64,000 bases of DNA from Erysipelotrichaceae bacterium (GTDB lineage Bacteria; Bacillota_I; Bacilli_A; Erysipelotrichales; Erysipelotrichaceae), in contig JAFYHT010000050.1 of the NCBI GenBank assembly GCA_017539025.1, positions 18,932 through 82,931 of the forward strand, written 5' to 3'. The notes beneath the pieces are model-generated. The model worked only from the letters and a program-made list of their open reading frames with translations. It was not told the origin of the DNA and did not search any database. A program made the translations under genes and the position numbers. Of the stretch, positions 1-8,281 are shown in pieces; position 1 is the first letter of the stretch, and each line of letters opens with the position of its first letter.

Positions 1-770
1 GTATCGATATAGCAGTCTTTGACATCAACTACAAAAGCGTTGATTCCAGGACATTGTTTTGCCAGCTCGATATAGGAATCCGCGTCAACGATCGCTTCCG
101 CATTGATATATAAGGCATTGACCTTTTCCGGCATCGATCTCTTCGCATCAAAAGACTCTTTCGGATAGTAATCCACTTCCAAAGGGCTTCCTCCTTCTCC
201 ATAGAAGAGATCGGAATATCTGGAAGGATCCAAAGCTGTTTCGTAGTACTCCAGAGAAACGTGTCTGTCATCGATGTAGCCCGTATTGTTGACATAATAG
301 TAATCGATCGTTCCATCCTGTCTGAGCTCATGATAACCGGTAACGCTCAGTCCGCTTCCCTTCAAGACCCATCCGGCGATATGGAAATCACCACATTCCG
401 GATTCAGTACATGGTCTCTTAACGCATAGACTTTCGTTTCTCTGACACAGTCTCTTCTGTCTTTTGTCAGATCATTTTCGGATACCAGATATGTGACATC
501 ATCGATAACGAACTGACAATACTCTTTCTCATCAACTGTGATCCGCTTGTTTTTGATATCGACGCTCTGTCCGCGGACAAAGTTTCTTTCATTTCCATCC
601 TTGTCTCTTAAAAGGATCTGAGGCCTGTCTGCCGCCAGATAATACGGTTCTGTTTTATTGTCCTGAATGTTCCTGTATACCAGGTAGCCTAAAGCTCCTG
701 ATGCAGCCAGGATCAGGAATAAAAGCACGAAGATCAATGCTTTCTTTTTCTTATTTTTCTTTCTGCTCAT
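1..770 (-). CDS. Secreted/anchored putative glycoside hydrolase (DUF4015-type), N-terminal part only
   Basis: An open frame runs from ATG at 770 off the left edge of the window (256 codons seen). It starts with a lysine-rich stretch and one membrane segment (about residues 11-30), so it is a signal anchor or signal peptide. A non-catalytic region follows, and near the edge 'VNALYINAEA' and 'NAFVVDVKD' match the start of the DUF4015/COG1306 TIM-barrel family of predicted glycosidases. The catalytic part is outside the window. A TAGAAT box (777-782) lies 6 nt before the ATG and there is no Shine-Dalgarno, so the mRNA is probably leaderless. Family assignment is from short motifs. Confidence 0.6.
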   Translation of the reverse strand, partial: MSRKKNKKKKALIFVLLFLILAASGALGYLVYRNIQDNKTEPYYLAADRPQILLRDKDGNERNFVRGQSVDIKNKRITVDEKEYCQFVIDDVTYLVSENDLTKDRRDCVRETKVYALRDHVLNPECGDFHIAGWVLKGSGLSVTGYHELRQDGTIDYYYVNNTGYIDDRHVSLEYYETALDPSRYSDLFYGEGGSPLEVDYYPKESFDAKRSMPEKVNALYINAEAIVDADSYIELAKQCPGINAFVVDVKDCYID

Positions 771-783
771 ATGTCAATTCTAA

Positions 784-900
784 CATAAGAAAAGCTCCCA
801 TTATCTTTGGGAGCAGTTCTTTTGATTATTTAAGGGGATAAATATATACGATACAACTAATTTTAGGGGGCTAGTATCGGCAAGGCCTCACTTCCTTGCA
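784..900 (-). ncRNA. Candidate C-rich small RNA with three hairpins and intrinsic terminator
   Basis: Read on the minus strand, a TACTAT -10 box (906-911) would place the transcript 5' end near 899-900, exactly at hairpin GCAAGG/CCTTGC (899-894 with 885-880). A second hairpin, CGATAC/GTATCG (879-874 with 854-849), carries CCCCCU in its loop. A single-stranded linker with AUCCCCUU follows. The transcript ends with GCTCCCA/TGGGAGC (814-808 with 800-794) and a T-rich tail. Unpaired UCCCC motifs plus a terminator are the layout of C-rich regulatory sRNAs that pair with Shine-Dalgarno sequences. It does not fit 6S, tmRNA, SRP RNA or RNase P. Function is inferred only. Confidence 0.45.
794..814 (-). 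terminator. Intrinsic terminator of the candidate sRNA
   Basis: Perfect 7-bp stem GCTCCCA/TGGGAGC with a 7-nt loop, followed on the minus strand by TTTTCTT. No protein gene ends just upstream, which implies a separate short transcript. Confidence 0.6.
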
Positions 901-982
901 CCTATATAGTACAAAATCACTATATAGAGATTATGTTGGAATTGTGTAAAATTATGTGATTTGAATACGGTATAATAGGCTT

Positions 983-1816
983 ATGGTAAAGAAGATCTCC
1001 ATAGCTGTTTTATCTTTGTTCCTGCTCTTGTTTCTGGCATATTTCAACGCTGTAAATGTCAACACAAAGCAGTTCAAGATCAGCGAAGAAACCCTGCATT
1101 CAGACAAAATCGATGAAGATATCGACGGTTTTCTGATCGCGTGTTTTTCCGATCTCTATTACGGATCATTCATCTCTGACGAATATCTTCAGAAGGCTTT
1201 TGATACGATCAACGGTTTTCAACCCGATCTGATCCTCTTTGAAGGAGATCTCATCGATCAGAGTATTGAAATAAGTGAAGAACAGAAACTCTTTCTGATC
1301 AGACAATTGTCATCCTTAAATGCGAAATATGGCAAATTCGCAGTCCTGGGAGATCAGGATCTCATCAGAAACGAAGAGATCGAAGATATCCTCAGAAACT
1401 GTGGTTTTACTGTATTGAATAACGAAACAAAACTCATCAGTATCGACCGCAACAGCTATATCAATCTGGTCGGCATCGATTCCTTCAATGGCGGTTCTCC
1501 CGATCTGACAGCAGCCTTCTCAGGTGCCAACAGCAACTATTTCACTTTCGTCATCTCCCATTGTCCGGATATCTTTGATTCCTTATTGGGATACAGTGCT
1601 GATTTTCTTTCCTGCGGACATTCCCGCGGCGGACAGGTATACATCCCTTTGATCTCAGATTTCACAAGGGAGTATGGATGTAAGAAATACTTCCGCGGAA
1701 AGATCACCAAAAACGGTATGACCTTGCAGATCAATAACGGAGTCGGAAGATGTTCCAGCAATGCCCGCTTCCTCGCAGATGCTCAGATCATGTTTTATAC
1801 CCTGAAAAGCAACTGA
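983..1816 (+). CDS. Metallophosphoesterase-like membrane protein with lost catalytic residues
   Basis: The 277-aa protein has one N-terminal membrane segment (residues 4-24) and the YkuE/calcineurin-like fold order. The active-site motifs are altered: DxH reads D57-L-Y59, GD is kept (88-89), GNHD reads G-D-Q-D (123-126), the following His is kept (193), and GHTHGGQ reads GHSRGGQ (212-218). Three metal ligands (His, Asn, His) are therefore replaced, so it is probably a pseudo-enzyme or works with different metal chemistry. TATAAT (971-976) sits 6 nt before the ATG with no Shine-Dalgarno: probably leaderless. It converges on the type VII-like operon, with the stops touching. Confidence 0.75.
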   Translation: MVKKISIAVLSLFLLLFLAYFNAVNVNTKQFKISEETLHSDKIDEDIDGFLIACFSDLYYGSFISDEYLQKAFDTINGFQPDLILFEGDLIDQSIEISEEQKLFLIRQLSSLNAKYGKFAVLGDQDLIRNEEIEDILRNCGFTVLNNETKLISIDRNSYINLVGIDSFNGGSPDLTAAFSGANSNYFTFVISHCPDIFDSLLGYSADFLSCGHSRGGQVYIPLISDFTREYGCKKYFRGKITKNGMTLQINNGVGRCSSNARFLADAQIMFYTLKSN

Positions 1817-2050
1817 TCATATCAGCAGATGCAGAAAGATAAACCTGCTGAAACCAAATTCAGATAATGCGATATTCCTGTCCAGGAATATCTTTTTATT
1901 TGGATCATATACCTGGGCATTTGTCAGATCGATCTCGAGAAGTTGACCGAGAAGAGTAAAATTCTCTGAGAAACTAAGTCTAGTATCAAAAGCAGCCTCA
2001 ATGATCGACGAAGTTCTGACTTCCTTTAGCCTGATGATCGTCTTATACAT
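1817..2050 (-). CDS. YukD/EsaB-like small protein of the type VII-like operon
   Basis: This 77-aa protein is the last gene of the operon and overlaps the 3' end of essC by 8 nt. Length and position match YukD/EsaB, the ubiquitin-like cytosolic component of Bacillota type VII systems. The pattern of a short beta-hairpin start, a middle helix and a C-terminal 'FLDRNIALSEFGFS' strand/turn region is compatible with that fold, but identity is low and the assignment rests mainly on context and size. Confidence 0.5.
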   Translation of the reverse strand: MYKTIIRLKEVRTSSIIEAAFDTRLSFSENFTLLGQLLEIDLTNAQVYDPNKKIFLDRNIALSEFGFSRFIFLHLLI

Positions 2051-5000
2051 GATCCACCCTCTTTAATAATCTCTTTCTTCCGTGATGATAATAAACAGCT
2101 TCCTCTTCACTCAGATCATCACGATAAGAAGATATAAAAAGCCTTTGTGAGAAGATCCCTGATCCGATCCATAGAAACTCATCCGGATTTAATAAAGAGA
2201 TCTTTGGATCATATGTCATGATGTTCAAAGCATCCCCATATGCCTTGCGGTAGATATCTAGAGCTTCTTCATCAAACGATGTGACAAGGATCTTATTTTG
2301 TGTATATACATATTCCCTGTTTTCCATATCGAAACCAAGAAGAGATCTTCCGTTTTCTTCTTTTGCCTGAATTGTATCTGGGATCGGGATAACGATCTGT
2401 TCCGTTTTTCTGAGTGAAGGGATGAAGTTTTCGATCAGTACCGGAACAAAACAGATCACTTCTTCATCACAATAGAAACTGTTTCCCTGATACACAGATC
2501 TGGAACCAAACAGATATGAAATATCGTTCTTATCAGTGAATCCAATCAGGATCTTTCTCTTGAATGCACTGATCATCTTGAAGCTCAGCTGTACAGAAGA
2601 TGCCAGAGCAACGATGTTGAAATTCATGTTTTCACTTCGTTTCAATAATCTGATCAGGATGTCCTGATAAGATTCATCATATGAAAGAAATGCCGAAAGA
2701 TCTTCTATCACTAAAGTGACAGGAAGATCCTTTTCACATAATCTTTGAAACAGGAATCCGATGTCTTTGTTTTGCGAATAGTGAAGCGTATCACTGATCA
2801 CGCCGTTTTCAAAATGTCGATGTGAGATCAGTACACACTGTCTGTTGTTTTCATCCAAGGTATTCAGAAAACCGTTTATCTCGTTTTTCCTGTTGGAGCA
2901 GATCAGGATATTCTCTGTCAGAGAGTAAGCAACAGCTTTTCTGATATCGTTGAGATAATCATCTGCTTCACCGAAAACGAAACATTTCCCTTTGACCAGT
3001 TTCTTCCTTTCCATAGGCTCAGGAGGCAGAAAATCCAGCTTTTTTGTCTTGATTTTCAATTCCTTACAGACATCAAGTATCTTGGAAACGAAGAAACGAT
3101 TCTCCGTGATCCCTTTTTCAAAGGTCACGGTCTTTCTCTTTATCATCTTCAAAGAAGAATCCAGCAATGATACTTCATAGGGTTCTTTCCCGAAAGCGTC
3201 GTTTTTCGCGTAGATGCTTTGAGCCCTGATCAGGCTTTCATCGACCTTCAGGATGAAAGATCCTGCCTGACTCAGAAAAGCGGCATCCTTGTTTCTGATG
3301 ATATCGATCGAATCTCTTTCTTCAAAGACCTTCAATGCGATCTTGAAACGGGAATTTGAAAAGATCTCGTCATCGATATTTCCTGAAGGTTTCTGTGTTG
3401 CAAGGATCAGATGGACACCCAGACTGCGGCCGATCCTCGAGATCGAGATCAGCTCTCTGATCGCTTCCGGATTCTCCTTCTTGAGTTCCGCGAACTCATC
3501 GACGATGATCAGTAAATGCGCGATCTGATGTAATCCGTATCTTTCCGGTTCATTATCCCGGTACTCATCCAGATCCATGATACCGATCCCGCATTTTTCA
3601 CTTAACGATCTGAATGATCTTTGTCTTTGAACACATTCGTTCTTCAATGCGATGATCAGCCTGTTGAGTTTTCCGTTTTCAAGATTGCTTAGAGAAGCAA
3701 TGATATGCGGCACCATCTTCCCGTTGTATGTCAATGATTCGCTGATCCCTCCTCCCTTGTAGTCGATGACGACGAGATTGAGATATTCAGGAGAATACCT
3801 GATACATAATGACGGAAGCATCGATATGATCAGTTCCGATTTTCCAGAACCGGTCGATCCGCCGATCAGACCATGCGGTCCCTGTTTCTTTTCGTGCAGA
3901 TCGAAATACAGAAGTCTGTCTTCCTGCATCGCAAAATCACAGCGCAGATCATGGTGTTTCTTCAGATAAGAGTCTCTGATCCCTACTTCAGGAAAGATCT
4001 TTCGAAAAGTGATGTTTTCATTTGCGCTGAATATGGGATTATAGGCGCCCATCTTTCTGAAATATCGTGAGAAATCATCCAGCTTCTTGACATACTGAAA
4101 GGTCTTCTTTTCACCGTCATATAAAGTACCGCTCTGATTGAGATATTCAACGATGCAGTCGCTTTCCTTATACAGATCCGACTGATCAGATGAAAAATAG
4201 ATCACTGAGATCTGCGGATTGGAAAACTGAAGATCGCTTTTTTCATCCATAAACAAGACTAACGGATGATCCAGCTTCTGCAGGTCCAGTTCCTGAAGCA
4301 TCCTCTCATCATCGATGAAAAGACGCCTGCCGTTAAGAAACAGATGCGGCAGATCATAGAAATCAGAGATCAGATCGCTGTTCTTAGAGAAAACAGCGAT
4401 ACTCAGATCCTCATAGCTGTGTCTGTACGATAATTCCAGCAGAAAATGCATGAAGAAATAAGATCTTTCGGATCGTTTGGATATGATCGTAACTCTTTTA
4501 TGTTCCTTCAGATCCAGGATAAGAGGAAGCGGACCGATATAGGACAGCTTCCGTTTTATTTCTGACATGGCCTCGTCGATCTTGAGATCCTTCTTTTCAA
4601 AAAAGAAATCCTCTTCCCGATGGATCTGTCCCAGACAGAGGCAGAGAAAATCCGGGTCTTTCTTCTTCAGATAGAACGGTTCTTTCTGAAGATACTCCTT
4701 TGAAAAGAAGCGTTCCCCTTCATCCTTCAGATAGAGATCCACCTTCTCTTCTATCGTCTTTCCATATCCTTCAAGATACTCAAGATAGGAGTTTCTGTTT
4801 TCAGAGATCATCGTTTCTTCACTTTTTTTCTCCTTGAAATAGAAAAACAGAGGCAGGAATACACCGGTCGTCACCATGGCAGCCGGTGTGATCAGATAGC
4901 TCAACATCGAAGACAAAGGATTTCCATTGAGATATCCGTTGTATAAGCTTAGTGCCGAAACAGCGACGATACTGGCGGACATGATCGAATTGGGAAGGAT

Positions 5001-5672
5001 CGTCCGTAAGATGTCCTTGTTTCCCTCTGTTTCTTTTGCCTCATATGGCTTGATCTCAGGGATCGCCAGTTCGATCGGGTGATGAGAGATCACTGAGTGA
5101 ATCTTCATCTTCTTTGAAGGATATGTGATCTTCTGGGAGAAAGGTTCATACACTTTCAGAAACACTTTATTCATGAAATGATTGATATATAAGAACTTTT
5201 CATAATAGAAGATCCTCAATCCCAGGCATTCGATCAGATCTCCCTCATTCAAAGGAAAACCATCATATTTCTTTCCATTGACCGAAAATTCAAGATCACC
5301 GGAAATGATCCCGCCGCTGATGTTTAAGGTGCCATCTAACAGGTTCGCATCTGTAGAAGCGATATCCGCTTTCCCTGTGCCGATCACAAGAGGATCGATA
5401 TTCTGATAAAACGAGTACTCCTTATATCCTTCATCATCTCCATAGACATAGAGTTGCAGCTGATAATACGTCTCATCCGTATCGATCCGATAGATACCCG
5501 TATGAAGACGGCAGCTCTTTCTGCCATCATCCAGACAGTATCCGTTTGACAGATATAGATAATGATAATTGTTGTTGGGATAGATACTGATCCCCTTATA
5601 TGTGAAACCATCTTCCTGATTCAGGATCTTCGGGATCAGTTTCTTTCTGTCTTTTACGATAATAAACATCAT
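2043..5672 (-). CDS. essC: EssC/YukB-type FtsK-SpoIIIE ATPase of a type VII-like secretion system
   Basis: 1209 aa. The N-terminal part (about 1-190) looks like the FHA-type region of EssC. Two membrane segments follow (about 230-275). The first FtsK-like ATPase domain is intact, with Walker A GSTGSGKS (about 605-612) and Walker B LLIIVDEFAE (about 715-724). EssC is normally about 1450-1500 aa with three ATPase domains. Here the second has lost its P-loop ('NILICSNRKNEI' where Walker A should be) and the third is shortened with no P-loop. It would be the motor that exports the WXG100 proteins. The start overlaps the stop of the lipoprotein gene (ATGA), so the two are translationally coupled. 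Confidence 0.85.
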   Translation of the reverse strand: MMFIIVKDRKKLIPKILNQEDGFTYKGISIYPNNNYHYLYLSNGYCLDDGRKSCRLHTGIYRIDTDETYYQLQLYVYGDDEGYKEYSFYQNIDPLVIGTGKADIASTDANLLDGTLNISGGIISGDLEFSVNGKKYDGFPLNEGDLIECLGLRIFYYEKFLYINHFMNKVFLKVYEPFSQKITYPSKKMKIHSVISHHPIELAIPEIKPYEAKETEGNKDILRTILPNSIMSASIVAVSALSLYNGYLNGNPLSSMLSYLITPAAMVTTGVFLPLFFYFKEKKSEETMISENRNSYLEYLEGYGKTIEEKVDLYLKDEGERFFSKEYLQKEPFYLKKKDPDFLCLCLGQIHREEDFFFEKKDLKIDEAMSEIKRKLSYIGPLPLILDLKEHKRVTIISKRSERSYFFMHFLLELSYRHSYEDLSIAVFSKNSDLISDFYDLPHLFLNGRRLFIDDERMLQELDLQKLDHPLVLFMDEKSDLQFSNPQISVIYFSSDQSDLYKESDCIVEYLNQSGTLYDGEKKTFQYVKKLDDFSRYFRKMGAYNPIFSANENITFRKIFPEVGIRDSYLKKHHDLRCDFAMQEDRLLYFDLHEKKQGPHGLIGGSTGSGKSELIISMLPSLCIRYSPEYLNLVVIDYKGGGISESLTYNGKMVPHIIASLSNLENGKLNRLIIALKNECVQRQRSFRSLSEKCGIGIMDLDEYRDNEPERYGLHQIAHLLIIVDEFAELKKENPEAIRELISISRIGRSLGVHLILATQKPSGNIDDEIFSNSRFKIALKVFEERDSIDIIRNKDAAFLSQAGSFILKVDESLIRAQSIYAKNDAFGKEPYEVSLLDSSLKMIKRKTVTFEKGITENRFFVSKILDVCKELKIKTKKLDFLPPEPMERKKLVKGKCFVFGEADDYLNDIRKAVAYSLTENILICSNRKNEINGFLNTLDENNRQCVLISHRHFENGVISDTLHYSQNKDIGFLFQRLCEKDLPVTLVIEDLSAFLSYDESYQDILIRLLKRSENMNFNIVALASSVQLSFKMISAFKRKILIGFTDKNDISYLFGSRSVYQGNSFYCDEEVICFVPVLIENFIPSLRKTEQIVIPIPDTIQAKEENGRSLLGFDMENREYVYTQNKILVTSFDEEALDIYRKAYGDALNIMTYDPKISLLNPDEFLWIGSGIFSQRLFISSYRDDLSEEEAVYYHHGRKRLLKRVDHV

Positions 5673-7558
5673 TGCGTTGACACCAATATATTGACATAGG
5701 CTTTATAAGCCCCATCACTTGTTTCTACCAGGATCTTTACACTTCCCGGATTGACTGCGCTGACAAGGCCTTGATCGACGATCGCGACGCCTGTATCCTC
5801 GCTGGTATAGATCAGATCCTTTTTCGTATAGCCTTCAGGCAAAGACTTCACTGAGATCTGATAGCTGCCATCCTTATGCAATACCTCTGCATAGGAATCC
5901 AGAACGATGCGGTCGGATCTGACTTCATCCATCTTTGCGATCGAAGGCTTTGCCTTGCGGGTACATTTCTCAACGAAGTGACCATTCTCCAGGTGATGCA
6001 TATTCCCGAAGATCTGATCATCTTCATCAAGTATCGAATAAGATCTGCTGAAACCAAGACGGTTCATCTGTGTCCCGGAAGTATTGATCAGCAGATCCAT
6101 CAGCCAGTGAAACGAGACATCACCGCACACCTGGACATCGCTGTTTCCGTCGCTTAGTTCATTAAGCCCGGAATACGTGATCTCACTGCTTACACTCTTC
6201 TCTTGTCCTTCATCGTCATAGAGATGGAGGGTCGATCTGACCAGAGCCTTGACACCGGAATCCAGTTCCAGATCCGCCAGTTTCATTCCGCCTGCAGACA
6301 AGCCCATATTGACACCCAGGACCGATTTTGCGGAAGCCTGCAGGATCGTATTGATGTCATGAGAATTCTCGTTGATGTAGCGTATCGCTCCGTTCTTCGT
6401 TTCAAAGCCGATCTCGTGAGAGTTATACAGCACGATCTCTGTCTTTCCCGAAGCATAGATCTTTACCTTCAGATCCATTTCCAGAAACATCATCGGCAGA
6501 TTGGCGATCGGTACTCTGATCTTACAGATCGGGATCTCAGCATCGACATCATCAGAAATCGGAACGATCAGCGACTTCAGCAGACTCGTGAACGAGGATG
6601 GATCAAGATCCTTGAACTGCAGTTTGTAATTCCGATACTTACCACTGGAAACGCCAAATTTCTGTGTCGTATTGAATGACAGTGTGAAGAAACAGTTTTT
6701 CAGATCATTCTTTTCGCTGTGCCATTTGAGCCTTGGCTTGACGTTGTGTATGGAAACATCAAGATAGATGTTCAATCCCTTTTCATCTTTTGAGATGTGA
6801 AGATCGATCCCTGACGGATTCAAAGTATAGGAGATACGAAAGCCTTCCGAATGAAATACATGATTCTTTGATGCAAGCAGGATATATCTTTCATTGATGT
6901 ACGAAGTATCTTCATAGAATTCTCCATAAGGAATTATCTCTGCTTCCTCAAAGTCAACAGCGTAATCCGTCTCTATATCAAGCTTTTCAAATACTTCTTC
7001 CGTTTCAGCGATCCTGCTTTCGATCTGATCCTCGTTTCTTCCCGTAACGATGCGATATTCCCCATCTTTCACAAACAGATCATTGACCTCGAGATCTTCG
7101 TTTTCATCCTTGATCTCATCTTTGTATTCATATTCAAACAGAGTTTCTAGATCTGGCTTGTTGATATAGGAAACAGCCTTATCAATGATCCTGTTGGCAT
7201 CGCTTCTTTTAACCTTTTCCTTGAGTCTTGCTTTCGAAGAGATATAGCCTTCCGATCTAAGCACAGTAAAAGGGTCTCCTTTCTTATCGATCAGCCTGGC
7301 GATCGTTTTCGAAAGGAATTCATAGTCCGTCTTTTTATCCAAAAGGAGAAGGTCATCCTCTTCGATGACTTCCCACTGTATCAGTTTTTCATAATCTTCC
7401 TCGTGATCTTTCCCCTGTCCTATGCCGCTTTTCAAGGCAAGATCATTGAGGTATTCTCTGACATAATAAGGAGTCTCTGCCTTGCAGGCAGTGAAGGCAA
7501 ATGTAATAAATAAGCCCGCAAGGCAGACACTGATTTTTCTAAGCAAAGTTCGATGCAT
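5669..7558 (-). CDS. Large lipoprotein with C-terminal Big2 (Ig-like) domain, in type VII-like operon
   Basis: About 629 aa from the ATG at 7558, which overlaps the preceding WXG100 gene by 20 nt; seven more upstream codons are open. It has a lipoprotein signal peptide with lipobox F-T-A-C near residue 25, then an acidic helical region, a beta-rich middle (about 250-500) and a C-terminal bacterial Ig-like (Big2) domain, ending 'KAYVNILVSTQ'. I recognise no family for the central region. Because it sits between the WXG100 genes and essC, where EssA/EssB/EsaA are missing, it may supply the extracytoplasmic part of the machine. That role is inference. Confidence 0.7.
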   Translation of the reverse strand: MHRTLLRKISVCLAGLFITFAFTACKAETPYYVREYLNDLALKSGIGQGKDHEEDYEKLIQWEVIEEDDLLLLDKKTDYEFLSKTIARLIDKKGDPFTVLRSEGYISSKARLKEKVKRSDANRIIDKAVSYINKPDLETLFEYEYKDEIKDENEDLEVNDLFVKDGEYRIVTGRNEDQIESRIAETEEVFEKLDIETDYAVDFEEAEIIPYGEFYEDTSYINERYILLASKNHVFHSEGFRISYTLNPSGIDLHISKDEKGLNIYLDVSIHNVKPRLKWHSEKNDLKNCFFTLSFNTTQKFGVSSGKYRNYKLQFKDLDPSSFTSLLKSLIVPISDDVDAEIPICKIRVPIANLPMMFLEMDLKVKIYASGKTEIVLYNSHEIGFETKNGAIRYINENSHDINTILQASAKSVLGVNMGLSAGGMKLADLELDSGVKALVRSTLHLYDDEGQEKSVSSEITYSGLNELSDGNSDVQVCGDVSFHWLMDLLINTSGTQMNRLGFSRSYSILDEDDQIFGNMHHLENGHFVEKCTRKAKPSIAKMDEVRSDRIVLDSYAEVLHKDGSYQISVKSLPEGYTKKDLIYTSEDTGVAIVDQGLVSAVNPGSVKILVETSDGAYKAYVNILVSTQ

Positions 7559-7838
7559 TGGCGACGATCGTCGACTCAAGTGAATCGTAATCGGTCACTG
7601 TACTGTCCAGAAACCGCGCATAGGATTCGATCACTTCCGATTCGTCAATAAACTTGTTAGAAAACTTCCTGAAACGTGACAGCAGCATCTCTTCTCCATC
7701 CGAGAGCCAGATGCTGTTGAGCTCGTTCATGATCTTTGAAACGTGAGCCAGAATCGAATCCAGTGAAGAATTGTAGTTTCTGATCTCTGTGGCAGTCTGA
7801 GCGACTTCCGGCAATGTGATTCTGATATTGTTTTCCAT
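7539..7838 (-). CDS. WXG100-family protein (second of pair)
   Basis: 99 aa, predicted helix-turn-helix hairpin of the WXG100/ESAT-6 type. The turn carries W-L-S-D-G ('SIWLSDGEEM') instead of a strict WxG, and the C-terminal half contains a YxxxE-type signal ('YDSLES'). It starts 11 nt after the first WXG100 gene and overlaps the lipoprotein gene, so the pair is likely made together and may form a heterodimer that is the substrate of, or cofactor for, the EssC-type ATPase. Confidence 0.8.
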   Translation of the reverse strand: MENNIRITLPEVAQTATEIRNYNSSLDSILAHVSKIMNELNSIWLSDGEEMLLSRFRKFSNKFIDESEVIESYARFLDSTVTDYDSLESTIVANASNFA

Positions 7839-7848
7839 CTTCAGCTCC

Positions 7849-8151
7849 TTATACAGATCTCAGTCGATTGGCCCGCGCATAGATCTCGTCCTGCGTTTCC
7901 CGATAAGCTCTGGCAGAGTTCCTCAGAAAATCCGCATACTGTCTCATGATGATCGAGATCTGTCTCAGATCATCTTCAAATGCCTTGATCTGGTTGGTGA
8001 AAGCCGTATTATCCTTTCCCTTCCATGACGAAGACATCTTATCGACCTGAACATAGATCGCCTGGTAAGTGCGATCATAGTCACGATTTGCTTCTTCGAT
8101 GCGTGAAGCAGCTGTTTCAAGTCTTTCCGGTTCGACCATAATTGATCTCAT
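7849..8151 (-). CDS. WXG100-family protein (first of pair)
   Basis: 100 aa from the ATG at 8151, chosen because AAGGAGG lies 8 nt upstream; an in-frame ATG at 8169 lies before the Shine-Dalgarno and is rejected. It contains the canonical turn W-K-G ('SSWKGKDN', about residues 42-49) between two long helices and a C-terminal 'YRETQDE' that fits the YxxxD/E secretion signal. It is the first gene of the type VII-like operon and lies directly behind the promoter block also found at 44225. Confidence 0.85.
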   Translation of the reverse strand: MRSIMVEPERLETAASRIEEANRDYDRTYQAIYVQVDKMSSSWKGKDNTAFTNQIKAFEDDLRQISIIMRQYADFLRNSARAYRETQDEIYARANRLRSV

Positions 8152-8160
8152 AAGTTTTAC

Positions 8161-8208
8161 CTCCTTCATATCGTTATTCGCCGAAAAAACTCAAATACCT
8201 AACTTAAA
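8161..8208 (-). promoter_or_regulatory. Promoter block of the type VII-like operon, shared with 44225-44273
   Basis: Minus-strand order is TTTAAGTTAGG (8208-8198), 15 nt, GGCGAATAACG (8182-8172), then TATGAAGGAG including the Shine-Dalgarno. The same blocks, with 21 of 22 bases identical from GGCG to GGAG and 11 of 11 in the upstream block, occur before the surface-protein gene at 44284. The spacing suits a -35/-10 pair of a non-standard sigma factor; neither block matches the housekeeping consensus. Confidence 0.6.
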
Positions 8209-8234
8209 ATTCATTTTTTCGAAAAAAACAATAA

Positions 8235-8260
8235 AAAAATGAGAATTTCTTCTCATTTTT
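8235..8260 (-). terminator. Terminator of the beta-glucan operon (after nitroreductase)
   Basis: Stem AAAAATGAGAA/TTCTCATTTTT with a 4-nt loop, followed by a T-run on the minus strand, just past the nitroreductase stop. Confidence 0.75.
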
Positions 8261-8281
8261 ACTTAATTTGTGTAATAAATC

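Noticed and set aside
784..900. 6S RNA, SRP RNA, tmRNA or known riboswitch for the candidate sRNA
   Set aside because: No long closing stem with central bubble, no SRP loop sequence, no tRNA-like end, and no recognisable aptamer core.
5848..6679. Long open frames opposite the Big2 lipoprotein gene
   Set aside because: They are antisense shadows caused by GATC-rich codon use, with no ribosome sites or family motifs.
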